Source: Bacteroides ovatus (GTDB lineage: Bacteria; Bacteroidota; Bacteroidia; Bacteroidales; Bacteroidaceae). Taken from it: a DNA stretch of 64,000 nt. Where the stretch lies: the NCBI RefSeq assembly GCF_001314995.1, contig NZ_CP012938.1, positions 4,712,001 through 4,776,000 of the forward strand. Direction: 5' to 3'. How positions within the stretch are numbered: position 1 is the first letter of the stretch; every line of letters begins with the position of its first letter. The notes beneath the pieces are model-generated. The model was given only the letters and a program-made list of their open reading frames with translations, was not told where the DNA came from and did not search any database. Positions 43,266-54,100 of this stretch are shown here, piece by piece. A program made the translations under genes and the position numbers.

Positions 43266-45710
43266 ATGAAAATACATCATCTATTTTGGGGTATATGTTT
43301 ATGCTTCAGCACAAATATCTTATTCGCACAGAACTATCAGAAAACATCGTCCGGTATCAAAACCACTGTAAATGCAGTGGATATAGAAGTACAATTCTTT
43401 GCGCCTGCTGTGGCGAGAGTAATAAAGTCACCGGAAGGTGTTGCCTATGAAAAACAGAGTCTTTCTGTAATTGCCAAACCTGAAAAGGTGAGTTTCAAAG
43501 CTGATATACAAGATAATAAGATTGTATTGAATACCAGTGAACTAAGTGTCAGTGTGGACACCGGGACGGGAATTGTTTCTTATTTCTCAAAGGATGGCAA
43601 ATCATTATTGGCAGAGAAATCCGGTATGCAGTTTATCGATTTCGATGATGCCGGGACAAAAACTTATCAGGTTTATCAACCTTTTATATTAGATAAGGAG
43701 GAAGCTATTTATGGTTTGGGACAATTGCAAAATGGAAAGATGATTCAGCGGAACATGACCAAAAATCTGATACAGGGAAATGTTGAAGATGTGTCGCCAT
43801 TCTTCCAGTCCACCAAAGGATATGGTGTGTTTTGGGATAACTATTCGCCGACTCTTTTTACGGACAACGAAGTTGAAACATCTTTTCGTTCTGAAGTAGG
43901 TGATTGTGTAGACTATTATTTCATGTATGGGAAGGATGCCGATGGTGTAATAGCACAAGTACGCAGCTTGACCGGGCAAGCACCGATGTTTCCTTTATGG
44001 ACTTATGGTTACTGGCAAAGTAAAGAAAGATATAAAAGCCAGGAGGAAGTGGTAGACGTTGTTCGTAAATATCGTGAATTGGGTATTCCTTTGGATGGCA
44101 TTATTCAGGATTGGCAATATTGGGGGCATAACTATTTGTGGAATGCGATGGATTTTCAGAATCCGACTTTCAATAATCCTCAAAAGATGATGGAGGATGT
44201 CCATGCGATGAACGCACACATGGCTATATCTATCTGGTCGTCATTCGGACCGATGACCAAACCTTATAGAGAATTGGACAAAAAAGGTATGTTGTTTAAT
44301 TTCACTACCTGGCCGCAATCGGGGTTGGAGTCATGGCCCCCCAATATGGAATATCCTTCCGGTGTAAGAGTGTATGATGCTTACAATCCCGAAGCGCGTG
44401 ACATTTATTGGAAATATCTGAATGATGGAATTTTTAAGTTGGGAATGGATGCCTGGTGGATGGATTCTACCGAACCCGATCATTTGGATTGGAAGCCGGA
44501 GGATATGGATACCAAAACCTATCTGGGCTCGTTCCGTAGGGTGCGCAATGCTTATCCGTTGATGACTGTCGGAGGGGTTTACGACCATCAGCGTGCAGTG
44601 ACTTCGGACAAACGGGTGTTTATTTTAACCCGTTCGGGATTCTTGGGGCAGCAACGTTATGGTGCAAATGTATGGAGTGGTGATGTCGCTTCCACATGGG
44701 AGAGTTTTAGAAATCAGATTCCTGCCGGATTAAACTTTTCTTTGTGTGGTATGCCTCACTGGAATAGTGATATTGGTGGCTTTTTTGCAGGACATTATAA
44801 TAAAAGCTGGAATGATGATAGTGCTTCAAAAAATCCATTGTATCAGGAGCTTTATGTGCGTTGGTTGCAGTTTGGGACGTTCAATCCGATGATGCGTTCG
44901 CACGGGACGGATGTTTATAGGGAAATCTATAAGTTCGGAAAGAAGGGCGAACCTGTATATGATGCTATCGAGAAGATGATAGGTTTACGTTACTCTCTGT
45001 TGCCTTATATTTATTCTACTTCTTGGGAGGTGAGCAATCGTCAATCGAGTTTTATGCGCGCTTTGATGATGGATTTTGTAGATGACAGAAAGGTGTGGGA
45101 TATCAATGACGAATATATGTTTGGAAAATCGATCCTTGTGGCTCCGATTGCTCATGCACAATATACACCGGAAGCTGTGGTAAAAGTCTCCGAAGAAGAA
45201 GGATGGAACAGAGATGGAGCGAAAAAAACAAAAACTGACGCTGCTGTGGATTTCATGGAAACGAAATCTACTAACATATACTTACCGGCAGGAACGCTAT
45301 GGTATGACTTCTGGACGAACGAGAAACATGAAGGCGGAAAGGAAATTACCAAAGAGACTACACTGGATGTTATTCCATTGTATGTAAAAGCGGGTAGTAT
45401 TATTCCTGTCGGTCCACAAGTTCAGTATGCAACTGAAAAACCGTGGGATCATCTTGAATTGAAGGTGTATGCGGGTGCGAATGGAAACTTCATTTTATAT
45501 GAAGATGAATTTGATAATTACAATTATGAAAAAGGAGCTTATACGGAAATTCCAATCTCTTGGAATAATGCATCTCGTAAATTGACGATAGGGGCAAGAA
45601 AAGGTGCGTATGAGGGAATGTTGAAGAACCGTAAGTTTACTGTAACTCTTCAGGATGGGACTCAAAAAAACATCGATTATAATGGGAAAGCGATTTCTGT
45701 AAAGTTTTGA
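43266..45710 (+). CDS. GH31 glycosidase, probable alpha-xylosidase
   Basis: 814 residues; signal peptide ends LFAQ. N-terminal beta-sandwich, then the barrel with GIIQDWQYWGHNYLWN, nucleophile Asp400 in DAWWMDSTEPDH and acid/base Asp473 in WSGDVAST. The C-terminal beta domains include IPLYVKAGSIIPVGP. The WWMDSTEPD and QDWQYWG forms are typical of the alpha-xylosidase branch. It likely removes alpha-linked sugars from substituted xylan oligosaccharides. Its stop is 53 bp from the preferred GH97 start. Confidence 0.9.
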   Translation: MKIHHLFWGICLCFSTNILFAQNYQKTSSGIKTTVNAVDIEVQFFAPAVARVIKSPEGVAYEKQSLSVIAKPEKVSFKADIQDNKIVLNTSELSVSVDTGTGIVSYFSKDGKSLLAEKSGMQFIDFDDAGTKTYQVYQPFILDKEEAIYGLGQLQNGKMIQRNMTKNLIQGNVEDVSPFFQSTKGYGVFWDNYSPTLFTDNEVETSFRSEVGDCVDYYFMYGKDADGVIAQVRSLTGQAPMFPLWTYGYWQSKERYKSQEEVVDVVRKYRELGIPLDGIIQDWQYWGHNYLWNAMDFQNPTFNNPQKMMEDVHAMNAHMAISIWSSFGPMTKPYRELDKKGMLFNFTTWPQSGLESWPPNMEYPSGVRVYDAYNPEARDIYWKYLNDGIFKLGMDAWWMDSTEPDHLDWKPEDMDTKTYLGSFRRVRNAYPLMTVGGVYDHQRAVTSDKRVFILTRSGFLGQQRYGANVWSGDVASTWESFRNQIPAGLNFSLCGMPHWNSDIGGFFAGHYNKSWNDDSASKNPLYQELYVRWLQFGTFNPMMRSHGTDVYREIYKFGKKGEPVYDAIEKMIGLRYSLLPYIYSTSWEVSNRQSSFMRALMMDFVDDRKVWDINDEYMFGKSILVAPIAHAQYTPEAVVKVSEEEGWNRDGAKKTKTDAAVDFMETKSTNIYLPAGTLWYDFWTNEKHEGGKEITKETTLDVIPLYVKAGSIIPVGPQVQYATEKPWDHLELKVYAGANGNFILYEDEFDNYNYEKGAYTEIPISWNNASRKLTIGARKGAYEGMLKNRKFTVTLQDGTQKNIDYNGKAISVKF

Positions 45711-45763
45711 TTGTAATAGAAAGTGTGATTATGTCAGTAGAAAAGAATCTAAAAAGTAGAAAT

Positions 45764-47707
45764 ATGATGAAGTTTTTTATAGTGATGGCTATGCTATTGG
45801 GTAGTAGCGTTGCAAGTGCAGAAAATAAACAGATAACAAGTCCTGATGGAAAGTTGGTAGTAACAGTCGCAGATATGGATGGAAGACCTTCTTATTCTGT
45901 TAGTTATGACAATGTTCTTTTTTTGAAGCCATCTCCATTGGGGATTATTGCAAATATTGGAGATTTTTCATCGGGGATGTCGCTGGAAAAGAATGTTTCA
46001 ACCAATAAAATAGATGAAACATACGAGTTGGCTTCTATTAAAAAGAGCAAGGTACATTATGTGGCAAATGAAGCTGTATTTTCGTTTACACAACAAGGGA
46101 AAACAATTTATGATGTTATATTCCGCATAAGTAATAACGATGTTGCTTTTAAATATAAGATGTATCCGCAAGGTGAGACACTAAGTTGCGTGGTAAAGCA
46201 AGAAGTCACAGGATTTGTATTTCCTGACGGAACCACCACTTTCCTTTGTCCGCAAAGTAAACCGATGGGGGGATTTGCCCGTACTTCTCCAAGTTATGAG
46301 ACGTCTTATACGGCAGATGATGTCGCAGGGAAAAATGGCTGGGGAGAAGGATACACATTTCCCTGTTTATTCCGTAATGGAGATAATGGTTGGACACTTG
46401 TTTCCGAAACGGGAGTAAATGGTGGATATTGTGCGAGCCGTTTGTTGGGACACAAAGAAGGGGTGTATACCATTGGATTTCCGCAAGAAGGTGAAGCAAA
46501 TGGGAATGGTACGGTTTCTCCGGGGATAGCGTTGCCGGGCGAGACGCCTTGGCGTACTATTACTGTGGGCAAGACTTTGGCTCCAATAGTGGAGACAACC
46601 GTTCCTTTTGATGTTGTAAAACCGCTTTATCAGGCAAAAGGAGAGTATACGTATGGCAGGGGTTCATGGAGCTGGATTATCGGTATGGATGGAAGTACTA
46701 ATTATAAAGAGCAACTCCGGTATATTGATTTCTCGGCAGCAATGGGCTATCAGTCCGTGTTGGTGGATGCTTTGTGGGATAAGCAAATAGGACGTGATAA
46801 AATTGAAGAATTGGTTAAATATGGGAAGGACAAAGGGGTGGCTCTTTATTTGTGGTATAATTCGAATGGGTATTGGAATGATGCTCCGCAAACTCCGAGA
46901 GGTATTATGGATAATGCGATAGCCAGACGTAAGGAGATGAAATGGATGCAAAGCATTGGTATCCGTGGAATAAAAGTTGACTTTTTCGGAGGTGACAAGC
47001 AAATGACTATGCAGTTGTATGAGGATATCTTGTCAGATGCAAACGAGTACGGTCTTTTAGTTATTTTCCATGGATGTACTTTGCCTCGTGGCTGGGAACG
47101 TATGTATCCTAACTTCGCATCGAGTGAGGCTGTATTGGCTAGTGAAAATCTTCATTTCTCTCAAGGCAGCTGTGATAATGAGGCTTTTAATGCCACCCTG
47201 CATCCGTTTATCCGTAACACTGTGGGTAGCATGGATTTTGGAGGTAGTGCATTGAACAAATATTATAATGCGGATAATGCTCCACGGGGAAGCCGGCGGG
47301 TGACATCAGATGTCTACGCACTGGCTACGGCGGTTCTATTTCAGAGTCCGGTACAGCATTTTGCTCTGGCACCGAATAACCTGACCGATGCTCCGTCGTG
47401 GGCAATTGATTTTATGAAAGAGGTTCCAACGACTTGGGATGAGGTACGTTTCATTGACGGTTATCCTGGTAAATACGTTATTCTTGCCCGTCGTCATGGA
47501 GACAAATGGTATATTGCCGGAGTAAATGCGCAGAAGGAAACACTGAAACTTAAAGTTAATTTGCCGATGTTCTCCAATGGAGAAAAGGTGAGACTATTTA
47601 GTGATGATAAGGTATTGCAGGGTGGTGTGAAACAAATAGAAATAGGGAAGAAACAAGAATTACAATTGGCTATTCCTTGCAATGGTGGAGTATTAATAAC
47701 CAAATAA
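45764..47707 (+). CDS. GH97 glycosidase (retaining, alpha-galactosidase-like)
   Basis: 647 residues from MMKFFIVMAM, with a signal peptide ending VASAE. GH97 N-terminal domain (ITSPDGKLVVTVADMDGRP), catalytic barrel with GIRGIKVDFFGG and PNFASSEAVLASENLHF, and C-terminal GVNAQKETLKLKVNL domain. The Asp in IKVDF sits where retaining GH97 enzymes such as the B. thetaiotaomicron alpha-galactosidase carry their nucleophile; inverting alpha-glucosidases lack it (family knowledge, aligned by eye). The ATG at 45764 is chosen over TTG or ATG codons upstream because only it begins a clean signal peptide. Confidence 0.87.
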   Translation: MMKFFIVMAMLLGSSVASAENKQITSPDGKLVVTVADMDGRPSYSVSYDNVLFLKPSPLGIIANIGDFSSGMSLEKNVSTNKIDETYELASIKKSKVHYVANEAVFSFTQQGKTIYDVIFRISNNDVAFKYKMYPQGETLSCVVKQEVTGFVFPDGTTTFLCPQSKPMGGFARTSPSYETSYTADDVAGKNGWGEGYTFPCLFRNGDNGWTLVSETGVNGGYCASRLLGHKEGVYTIGFPQEGEANGNGTVSPGIALPGETPWRTITVGKTLAPIVETTVPFDVVKPLYQAKGEYTYGRGSWSWIIGMDGSTNYKEQLRYIDFSAAMGYQSVLVDALWDKQIGRDKIEELVKYGKDKGVALYLWYNSNGYWNDAPQTPRGIMDNAIARRKEMKWMQSIGIRGIKVDFFGGDKQMTMQLYEDILSDANEYGLLVIFHGCTLPRGWERMYPNFASSEAVLASENLHFSQGSCDNEAFNATLHPFIRNTVGSMDFGGSALNKYYNADNAPRGSRRVTSDVYALATAVLFQSPVQHFALAPNNLTDAPSWAIDFMKEVPTTWDEVRFIDGYPGKYVILARRHGDKWYIAGVNAQKETLKLKVNLPMFSNGEKVRLFSDDKVLQGGVKQIEIGKKQELQLAIPCNGGVLITK

Positions 47708-47726
47708 CCATTTTAAATAAAAGAAT

Positions 47727-49058
47727 ATGAGAAACTTTAAATTTTTAGGCGTGTCGTTTTTGTTGGCAATCACTGCCGCTACTTCAGGAACTGCACAAAA
47801 TCCTATTATACAAACAAAATATACTGCCGATCCGGCTCCGATGGTATATAACGATACCGTTTTCCTTTATACAACCCATGATGAGGATGATGCCGAAGGA
47901 TTCAAAATGTTGGACTGGTTGCTTTATACCTCCACTGATATGGTGAATTGGACCGATCACGGAGCGGTCGCTTCTCTGAAGAGTTTTGATTGGGTGAAAC
48001 GTGATAATGGTGCCTGGGCAGAACAGGTCATCGAACGTAATGGCAAGTTTTACATGTATTGCCCGATTCACGGTAATGGTATTGGCGTATTGGTATCCGA
48101 CTCTCCTTACGGTCCTTTTAAAGACCCTTTGAATAAACCATTAGTTTGGCAAAAAGAGCATTGGGATGATATTGACCCTACCGTATTTATTGATGATGAC
48201 GGACAAGCGTATATGTATTGGGGCAATCCGAATGTTTATTATGTGAAACTGAATGAAGATATGATTTCATATTCGGGGGAAATAGTCAAATTGGCTGATA
48301 AACCGGAACATTATCAGGAAGGTCCGTGGGTATATAAACGTAACGGTCATTATTATATGGCTTTTGCTTCTACTTGTTGTCCGGAAGGGATTGGCTATGC
48401 TATGAGCGACAAAGCTACCGGACCATGGAGTACAAAAGGATATATTATGCGTCCAACGGAAAGAACCAGAGGAAATCATCCCGGAATTATTGATTATAAA
48501 GGCAGTTCTTATGTGTTCGGCCTAAATTATGATTTGCTTCATCTGGAGACTTTCGACCATAAAGAACGTCGTTCGGTATCTGTTGCAAAAATGCATTATA
48601 ATCCGGATGGAACTATTCAGGAAGTTCCTTATTGGCAGGAGACGAAACTGGAACAGATTGAAAACTTTAATCCTTACCGTAGAGTGGAAGCTGAAACGAT
48701 GGCTTGGGGATATGGTCTTAAAGCTGAAAATCATAAGAATGGTGGTTTGTATATAACCGATATTGATGATAATGAATATCTGTGTGTGCGTGGTGTCGAC
48801 TTTGGCAAGAAGGGAGCAAAGAAATTCAGTGTAAGCGCAGCTTGTGTTGAAAAAGGCGGAATGATAGAAATTCGTCTGGATAGCATTGAAGGTCCGGTAA
48901 TAGGTAGTGTCAGTATATCACCGACAGGAGGACTGGATATATATAAACAGATGTCATGTCGGATAAAGAATGCAAAGGGTGTACATGATCTTTATTTCTA
49001 CTTTAAAGGAGAGAAAGGAAACAAACTTTTCAATCTGGATTATTGGGAATTTGAATAG
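47727..49058 (+). CDS. GH43 glycoside hydrolase with C-terminal CBM6-like domain
   Basis: 443 residues; signal peptide ends SGTAQ. Propeller motifs: QTKYTADPAPMVYND (base Asp), WDDIDPTVFIDDDGQAYMYW (second Asp) and HYQEGPWVYKRNGHYYMAF (acid Glu). From about residue 315 a CBM6-like sandwich begins (YRRVEAETMAWGYGLKAE) and ends LFNLDYWEFE. This arrangement is usual for arabinoxylan arabinofuranohydrolases and related xylosidases. It starts 19 bp after the GH97 gene. Confidence 0.9.
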   Translation: MRNFKFLGVSFLLAITAATSGTAQNPIIQTKYTADPAPMVYNDTVFLYTTHDEDDAEGFKMLDWLLYTSTDMVNWTDHGAVASLKSFDWVKRDNGAWAEQVIERNGKFYMYCPIHGNGIGVLVSDSPYGPFKDPLNKPLVWQKEHWDDIDPTVFIDDDGQAYMYWGNPNVYYVKLNEDMISYSGEIVKLADKPEHYQEGPWVYKRNGHYYMAFASTCCPEGIGYAMSDKATGPWSTKGYIMRPTERTRGNHPGIIDYKGSSYVFGLNYDLLHLETFDHKERRSVSVAKMHYNPDGTIQEVPYWQETKLEQIENFNPYRRVEAETMAWGYGLKAENHKNGGLYITDIDDNEYLCVRGVDFGKKGAKKFSVSAACVEKGGMIEIRLDSIEGPVIGSVSISPTGGLDIYKQMSCRIKNAKGVHDLYFYFKGEKGNKLFNLDYWEFE

Positions 49059-49115
49059 CTTTTATTCAAAAAAAATAAGATTGTAATGTGTTTATAATCA
49101 GTGTAATTGTTTGGG

Positions 49116-49224
49116 TGTGCTACAAGGGAAAAGATAGATGTAACATTGAAAATGAAGATGTTATTTAGGAAAAGAAGCCCGTAACATAATTATGTTTGTA
49201 GTTTTATGAACTGGCATATCTTTG
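49116..49224 (+). promoter_or_regulatory. Xylan-locus promoter 4 with operator units
   Basis: Units TGTGCTACAA (49116, weak), GATGTAACAT (49137), GATGTTATTT (49157, weak) and CCCGTAACAT (49178) are spaced 21, 20 and 21 bp. The -7 box TATCTTTG is at 49217-49224, 29 nt after the last unit. An alternative TATGTTTG at 49191 lies too close to the array. The promoter position excludes an in-frame ATG at 49206 as the start of the next gene. Confidence 0.65.
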
Positions 49225-49274
49225 CAGAAAAGATCAGTAATTCATATTTGATTATAAAGAAAATAAGAAGTATT

Positions 49275-51008
49275 ATGAAGAATACACAGGTAATACAATT
49301 AATGTCAATCGTCTGGCTCTCCATATTTATGTTGGGGATAACAATGATATCATGTAACTCAAAGAAAGAACAACAATTACCGGCTATTGGAAAATCTGTG
49401 GCTCTCTTTGATTATTTTTCTTATAAGGGAAATGATGATTTTTATATTTCCAATCCTCTGTCAGGTGAAGACTATTTCTATAATCCTATTTTGCCGGGAT
49501 GGTATTCTGATCCTAGTGTTTGTACAAATGGAGAAGGTGATTATTTCCTAGTAACATCTACATTCACTTATTTCCCCGGTATTCCTATTTTTCACAGCAA
49601 AGACTTGGTGAATTGGAAACAGATAGGGCATGTGTTGAACCGTGCTTCGCAATTAGTGAATATGGAAGGACAGAAAGTGAGTGGCGGTATTTTTGCTCCG
49701 GCTATTTCTTATAATCCGTATAACAAGACATATTATATGGTAACAACCAATGTCGGAGCCGGAAATTTCTTTGTTAAGACGCAAGACCCGTTTGGTGAAT
49801 GGTCGGAACCCGTCATGTTGCCGGAGGTCGGAGGTATTGATCCTTCTTTCTTTTTTGATGAAGATGGTAAGGCATATATTGTTAATAATGATGAGGCTCC
49901 GGATAATAAACCTGAATATAGCGGACACCGTACTATACGCATACAAGAGTTTGATGTGAAAACAGATAAGACGATCGGTCCCCGTAAAGTTCTTGTAAAC
50001 AAAGGAGCCCAACCGGCAGACAAGCCAATTTGGATAGAAGGTCCTCATTTATATAAGATAAATGGAAAGTACTTCTTGATGTCCGCCGAAGGTGGAACGG
50101 GAAACTGGCATTCGGAAGTGATTTTCCGTGGTGATTCTCCGATGGGTAAGTTTCTTCCATGGAAAAACAATCCGATTCTGACGCAAAGACATTTGAATTC
50201 TGACCGTCCTAATTCGGTAACCTGTGCTGGTCATGCAGACTTGATTCAAGCAAAAGAGGGAGATTGGTGGGCTGTTTTTCTGGCTTGTCGCCCTATTAAT
50301 AATCAGTTTGAGAATTTGGGACGTGAAACATTTATGATGCCGGTGAAATGGAGTGAAGACGGATTCCCGTACATGACACAAGGCGATGATTTAGTACCTA
50401 TGATTGTAAAACGTGAAGGTGCGAAACGCGATACGACAGTTACTTATGGTAATTTCGAGTTAATAGAGAACTTTGATTCTCCTGTACTTGATATGCCATG
50501 GATGACTTTAAGAGCTTCTGCTTCCGATTTATATTCATTGACGGAAACACCCGGATATTTGACCTTGAAGTGTGCAGATATTAGCGCTACGGAAAAGAAA
50601 ACTCCGGCATTTGTCTGTCGTCGGTTACAACATCATAAATTTGAATGTGCTACCCGTATGTTGTTCAATCCTTCTAACGATAAGGAAACAGCCGGAATGC
50701 TGTTGTTTAAAAATGAGACGCATCAATATTTCTTCTGCTTGAATAAAGTGGGTGAGAATAAAAATATTTCTCTGAAACAAATCGGTGAAAAGGAGCAGAC
50801 ATTGGCTTCAGATGAAATAGACGCAGATACAAATGAGGTATATTTGAAATTAGTATCTCAAGGAATTGGTTACGATTTCTATTATTCTATTGATGGTGAA
50901 AAAAGCTGGAAACTGCTTTGTAAAGATGTAGATCCTAGTTATCTCTCTACTACAACGGCTGGTGGATTTACCGGTACTACAATTGGATTATACGCTACTT
51001 GCAAATAA
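49275..51008 (+). CDS. GH43 glycoside hydrolase, lipoprotein
   Basis: 577 residues from MKNTQVIQLMS, with lipobox MISC at about residue 27. Catalytic segments: GWYSDPSVCTNGEGDYFLV (base Asp), VGGIDPSFFFDEDGKAYIV (second Asp) and KPIWIEGPHLYKINGKYFLM (acid Glu). It has a long C-terminal beta-sandwich. It shares domain layout and many motifs with the GH43 at 41513-43240 (FHSKDLVNWKQIGHVLNRAS against FHSNDLVNWKQIGHVLDRTS), so the two look like paralogues, this one lipid-anchored. It is the first gene of the transcript leading into the SusC/SusD pairs. Confidence 0.9.
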   Translation: MKNTQVIQLMSIVWLSIFMLGITMISCNSKKEQQLPAIGKSVALFDYFSYKGNDDFYISNPLSGEDYFYNPILPGWYSDPSVCTNGEGDYFLVTSTFTYFPGIPIFHSKDLVNWKQIGHVLNRASQLVNMEGQKVSGGIFAPAISYNPYNKTYYMVTTNVGAGNFFVKTQDPFGEWSEPVMLPEVGGIDPSFFFDEDGKAYIVNNDEAPDNKPEYSGHRTIRIQEFDVKTDKTIGPRKVLVNKGAQPADKPIWIEGPHLYKINGKYFLMSAEGGTGNWHSEVIFRGDSPMGKFLPWKNNPILTQRHLNSDRPNSVTCAGHADLIQAKEGDWWAVFLACRPINNQFENLGRETFMMPVKWSEDGFPYMTQGDDLVPMIVKREGAKRDTTVTYGNFELIENFDSPVLDMPWMTLRASASDLYSLTETPGYLTLKCADISATEKKTPAFVCRRLQHHKFECATRMLFNPSNDKETAGMLLFKNETHQYFFCLNKVGENKNISLKQIGEKEQTLASDEIDADTNEVYLKLVSQGIGYDFYYSIDGEKSWKLLCKDVDPSYLSTTTAGGFTGTTIGLYATCK

Positions 51009-51129
51009 TTATTTTTTTTATATAAATCTAATACTAGTAACTATGAGTGATATTTATAATGATAGCTAATGCAATTAAAAAAAAGAATGATGATTAGAAA
51101 ACAATGTAGTTAATTAACATCTTAAACTA

Positions 51130-54100
51130 ATGGTAATGAAAAATGTAACGAAGAAAATTCAAAAAATTCCTTACCTGTTTCTCCTTATGTTGTTTAGTTT
51201 TGTAACAGCATCAGCACAGAAAGGGATAACGGTGAGGGGAACGGTTCTTGACAGTAATGGTGAGACAATCATTGGAGCCTCGGTAACTTTAAAAGGTAAT
51301 AATTCAGTAGGTACGATCTCAGATATAGATGGCAATTTTGTGTTGACTGTGCCCAGTGAGAAGTCCGTCCTTATTGTTTCGTATGTAGGAATGAAACCAC
51401 AGGAAGTGAAAGTATCTTCCAAAGGGATGATAAAAGTGACGTTGGAAGATGATACCAAACAACTGGAAGAAGTAGTAGTTGTAGGTTACGGACAACAGAA
51501 GAAAGCGTCAGTGGTAGGTGCTATCACGCAGACAAGTGGCAAGACACTGGAACGTGCCGGTGGTGTAACTAGTCTTGGTTCAGCATTGACAGGGTCTTTG
51601 CCGGGAGTTATTACTTCTGCTTCTTCTGGTATGCCTGGTGCAGAAGATCCTCAGATTATCATTCGTACACAGAGCTCGTGGAATAATAGTGAACCTTTAA
51701 TATTGGTGGATGGTATTGAACGTGAGATGAGTTCGGTAGATATCTCGTCTGTAGAGAATATTTCAGTGCTAAAAGACGCCTCTGCTACGGCTGTTTATGG
51801 TGTGAAGGGTGCCAATGGTGTAATTCTTATAACTACCAAACGTGGTAAGGAAGGAAAAGCTAGTGTGCAAATCAAAGCTAATGTAACAGCAAAGGTGGCA
51901 TCCAAACTACCGGAGAAGTATGATGCATACGATACTTTTTATCTGTTGAATAACTCTATTGAACGCGAGGCTTGTCTTAATCCTAATGGCTGGAATGACT
52001 ATACTCCGACTTCCATTATTGATAAGTATCGTCATCCTGCCAATGCGGAAGAATGGGATCGTTATCCTAATACTGATTGGGAAAAAGCACTGTTTAATAG
52101 TACAGCCATGTCTTACAATACCAGTGTCAATGTTTCCGGAGGTACAAAAATTGTCAGTTATTTTGCAGCGGCTGATTTTGTAAGTGAGGGTGACTTGTTT
52201 AAAGTATATGATAACCGTCGTGGCTATGATTATGGTTTTGGCTATAATCGTATTAATGTGCGTAGTAATTTGGATTTCCAATTGACTAAAACTACAAAGT
52301 TTTCTACCAATCTATTTGGATCGAATGCTCAGCGTACCGTACCATGGGACTATAATGACCAAGATGCAACTTTTTGGGCAGCAGCCTATAAAAGTGCTCC
52401 TGATGCCATGCGTCCGATTTATTCTAACGGTATGTGGGGATGGTATCAACCTCGTGATGCCGATGTGCCTAACTCCGTATACAAACTGGCTGTAGCAGGG
52501 TCGGAGAAACGTACGACTACAAAGATGACTTCAGATTTTATCCTTGAGCAAGATTTGCATATGCTTACCAAAGGGCTGAAATTCAAAGCTAATTTCTCAA
52601 TGGACTATACATTCGTTGAAAATAAGCGTGGTGTCAATGATATGTATCATAATTCTCAGCGTATGTGGGTTAGACCTGATACTGGAGAAATTATTTTGGA
52701 ACAACCGGAGCTTGGTACCGGTTTGGATGCTATTATCAATCCTATCTATTGGGAACATCAGGCTGGTAGCGTGAATACTGGTGCTACTTATCGTAAGCTT
52801 TATTATTCCATGCAAATGGATTATACACGAAATTTCGGTAAACATGAAGTGACTGCTCTTGCTCTTTTCAGTCGTTTGAAAGAAGCGTCGGGCAGTGTGT
52901 TCCCTATTTATCGTGAAGATTGGGTGTTTCGTTTAACTTATAATTATGCTATGCGCTACTTCTTTGAAACTAATGGTGCCTATAATGGTTCTGAGAAGTT
53001 CGGTCCTGATTACCGTTTTGCTTTTTTCCCTTCTTTTTCATTAGGATGGATGATTAGCGAGGAAAAAATTGTTAAGAACAATCTGAAATTTCTCGATATG
53101 TTGAAGTTACGAGCTTCTTGGGGTAGAGTGGGAGATGATGCGGTGGTTCAGCCTTGGCAAAGATTTACAGATGGTCGTTTCTTATATAAAAATCAGTTGG
53201 ATTATGGAGGTAATACACTGATGGGTAATATTAAGCCTGCTAATACTCCTTATACTTACTACACAATCAGTCGACTGGGGAATCCTAATATCTCATGGGA
53301 AACTGTAGAAAAGAGAAATTTAGGTATTGATTATGCTTTTTTAGGAGGGGCGGTTGCCGGTTCGGTGGATATATTCAATGACACTCGTACTGATATTTTG
53401 GTGAAGGGAAGCGATAGAGCGATAGCTTCTTATTTTGGAACTGATGCTCCTTATGCTAATCTCGGTAAAGTGAGCAGTCATGGTTATGAGTTGGAGTTGA
53501 GATTGAACCATACTTTTAATAATGGTATTCGTGCTTGGCTCAATACTAGCATGACTCATGCTGTCAACAAAGTAAAATTCCGTGATGATGCACCTTTGAA
53601 ACCTGATTACCAGAAAGGGGCGGGACACGCCATTAATCAGGTATATTCTTATATTGATCATGGTAATCTTGCTACATGGGATGACGTGATTGGAAGTCCG
53701 GTTTGGACAACGGGTAATGATGCAAAACTCCCTGGGGATTATAACATTGTCGATTTTAATGGCGACGGTGTAATTGATGCTGATGACCGTGCTCCCTATC
53801 AGTATTCTACGATGCCTCAGAATACTTACAATGCTTCAATTGGAGCTGAATGGAAGGGATTTAGCATTTTTGCACAGTTCTATGGAGTAAACAATGTGAC
53901 TCGTGAAGTCAATTTCCCGACGTTCCGTAGCACTGCCCATGTAGCTTATGCTGAAGGTGATTATTGGACTCCCGATGGGAGTGCTACTCTGCCCGCACCG
54001 CGTTGGGGGACCACTATTGATCAAGCAGCATCAGGCACTAGATATTGGTACGATGGTTCTTATTTGCGTTTGAAAAACGTTGAATTGTCCTATACTTTCC

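Noticed and set aside
49191..49198. TATGTTTG as the promoter of the GH43 at 49275
   Set aside because: It lies 3 nt after the last operator unit, whereas the other arrays are 29-30 nt from their -7 boxes. TATCTTTG at 49217 fits that spacing.
51009..51129. Separate promoter for the SusC at 51130
   Set aside because: The 120-bp gap is very AT-rich but contains neither a TAnnTTTG box nor a TGTAACAT unit, so co-transcription with the preceding GH43 is more likely.
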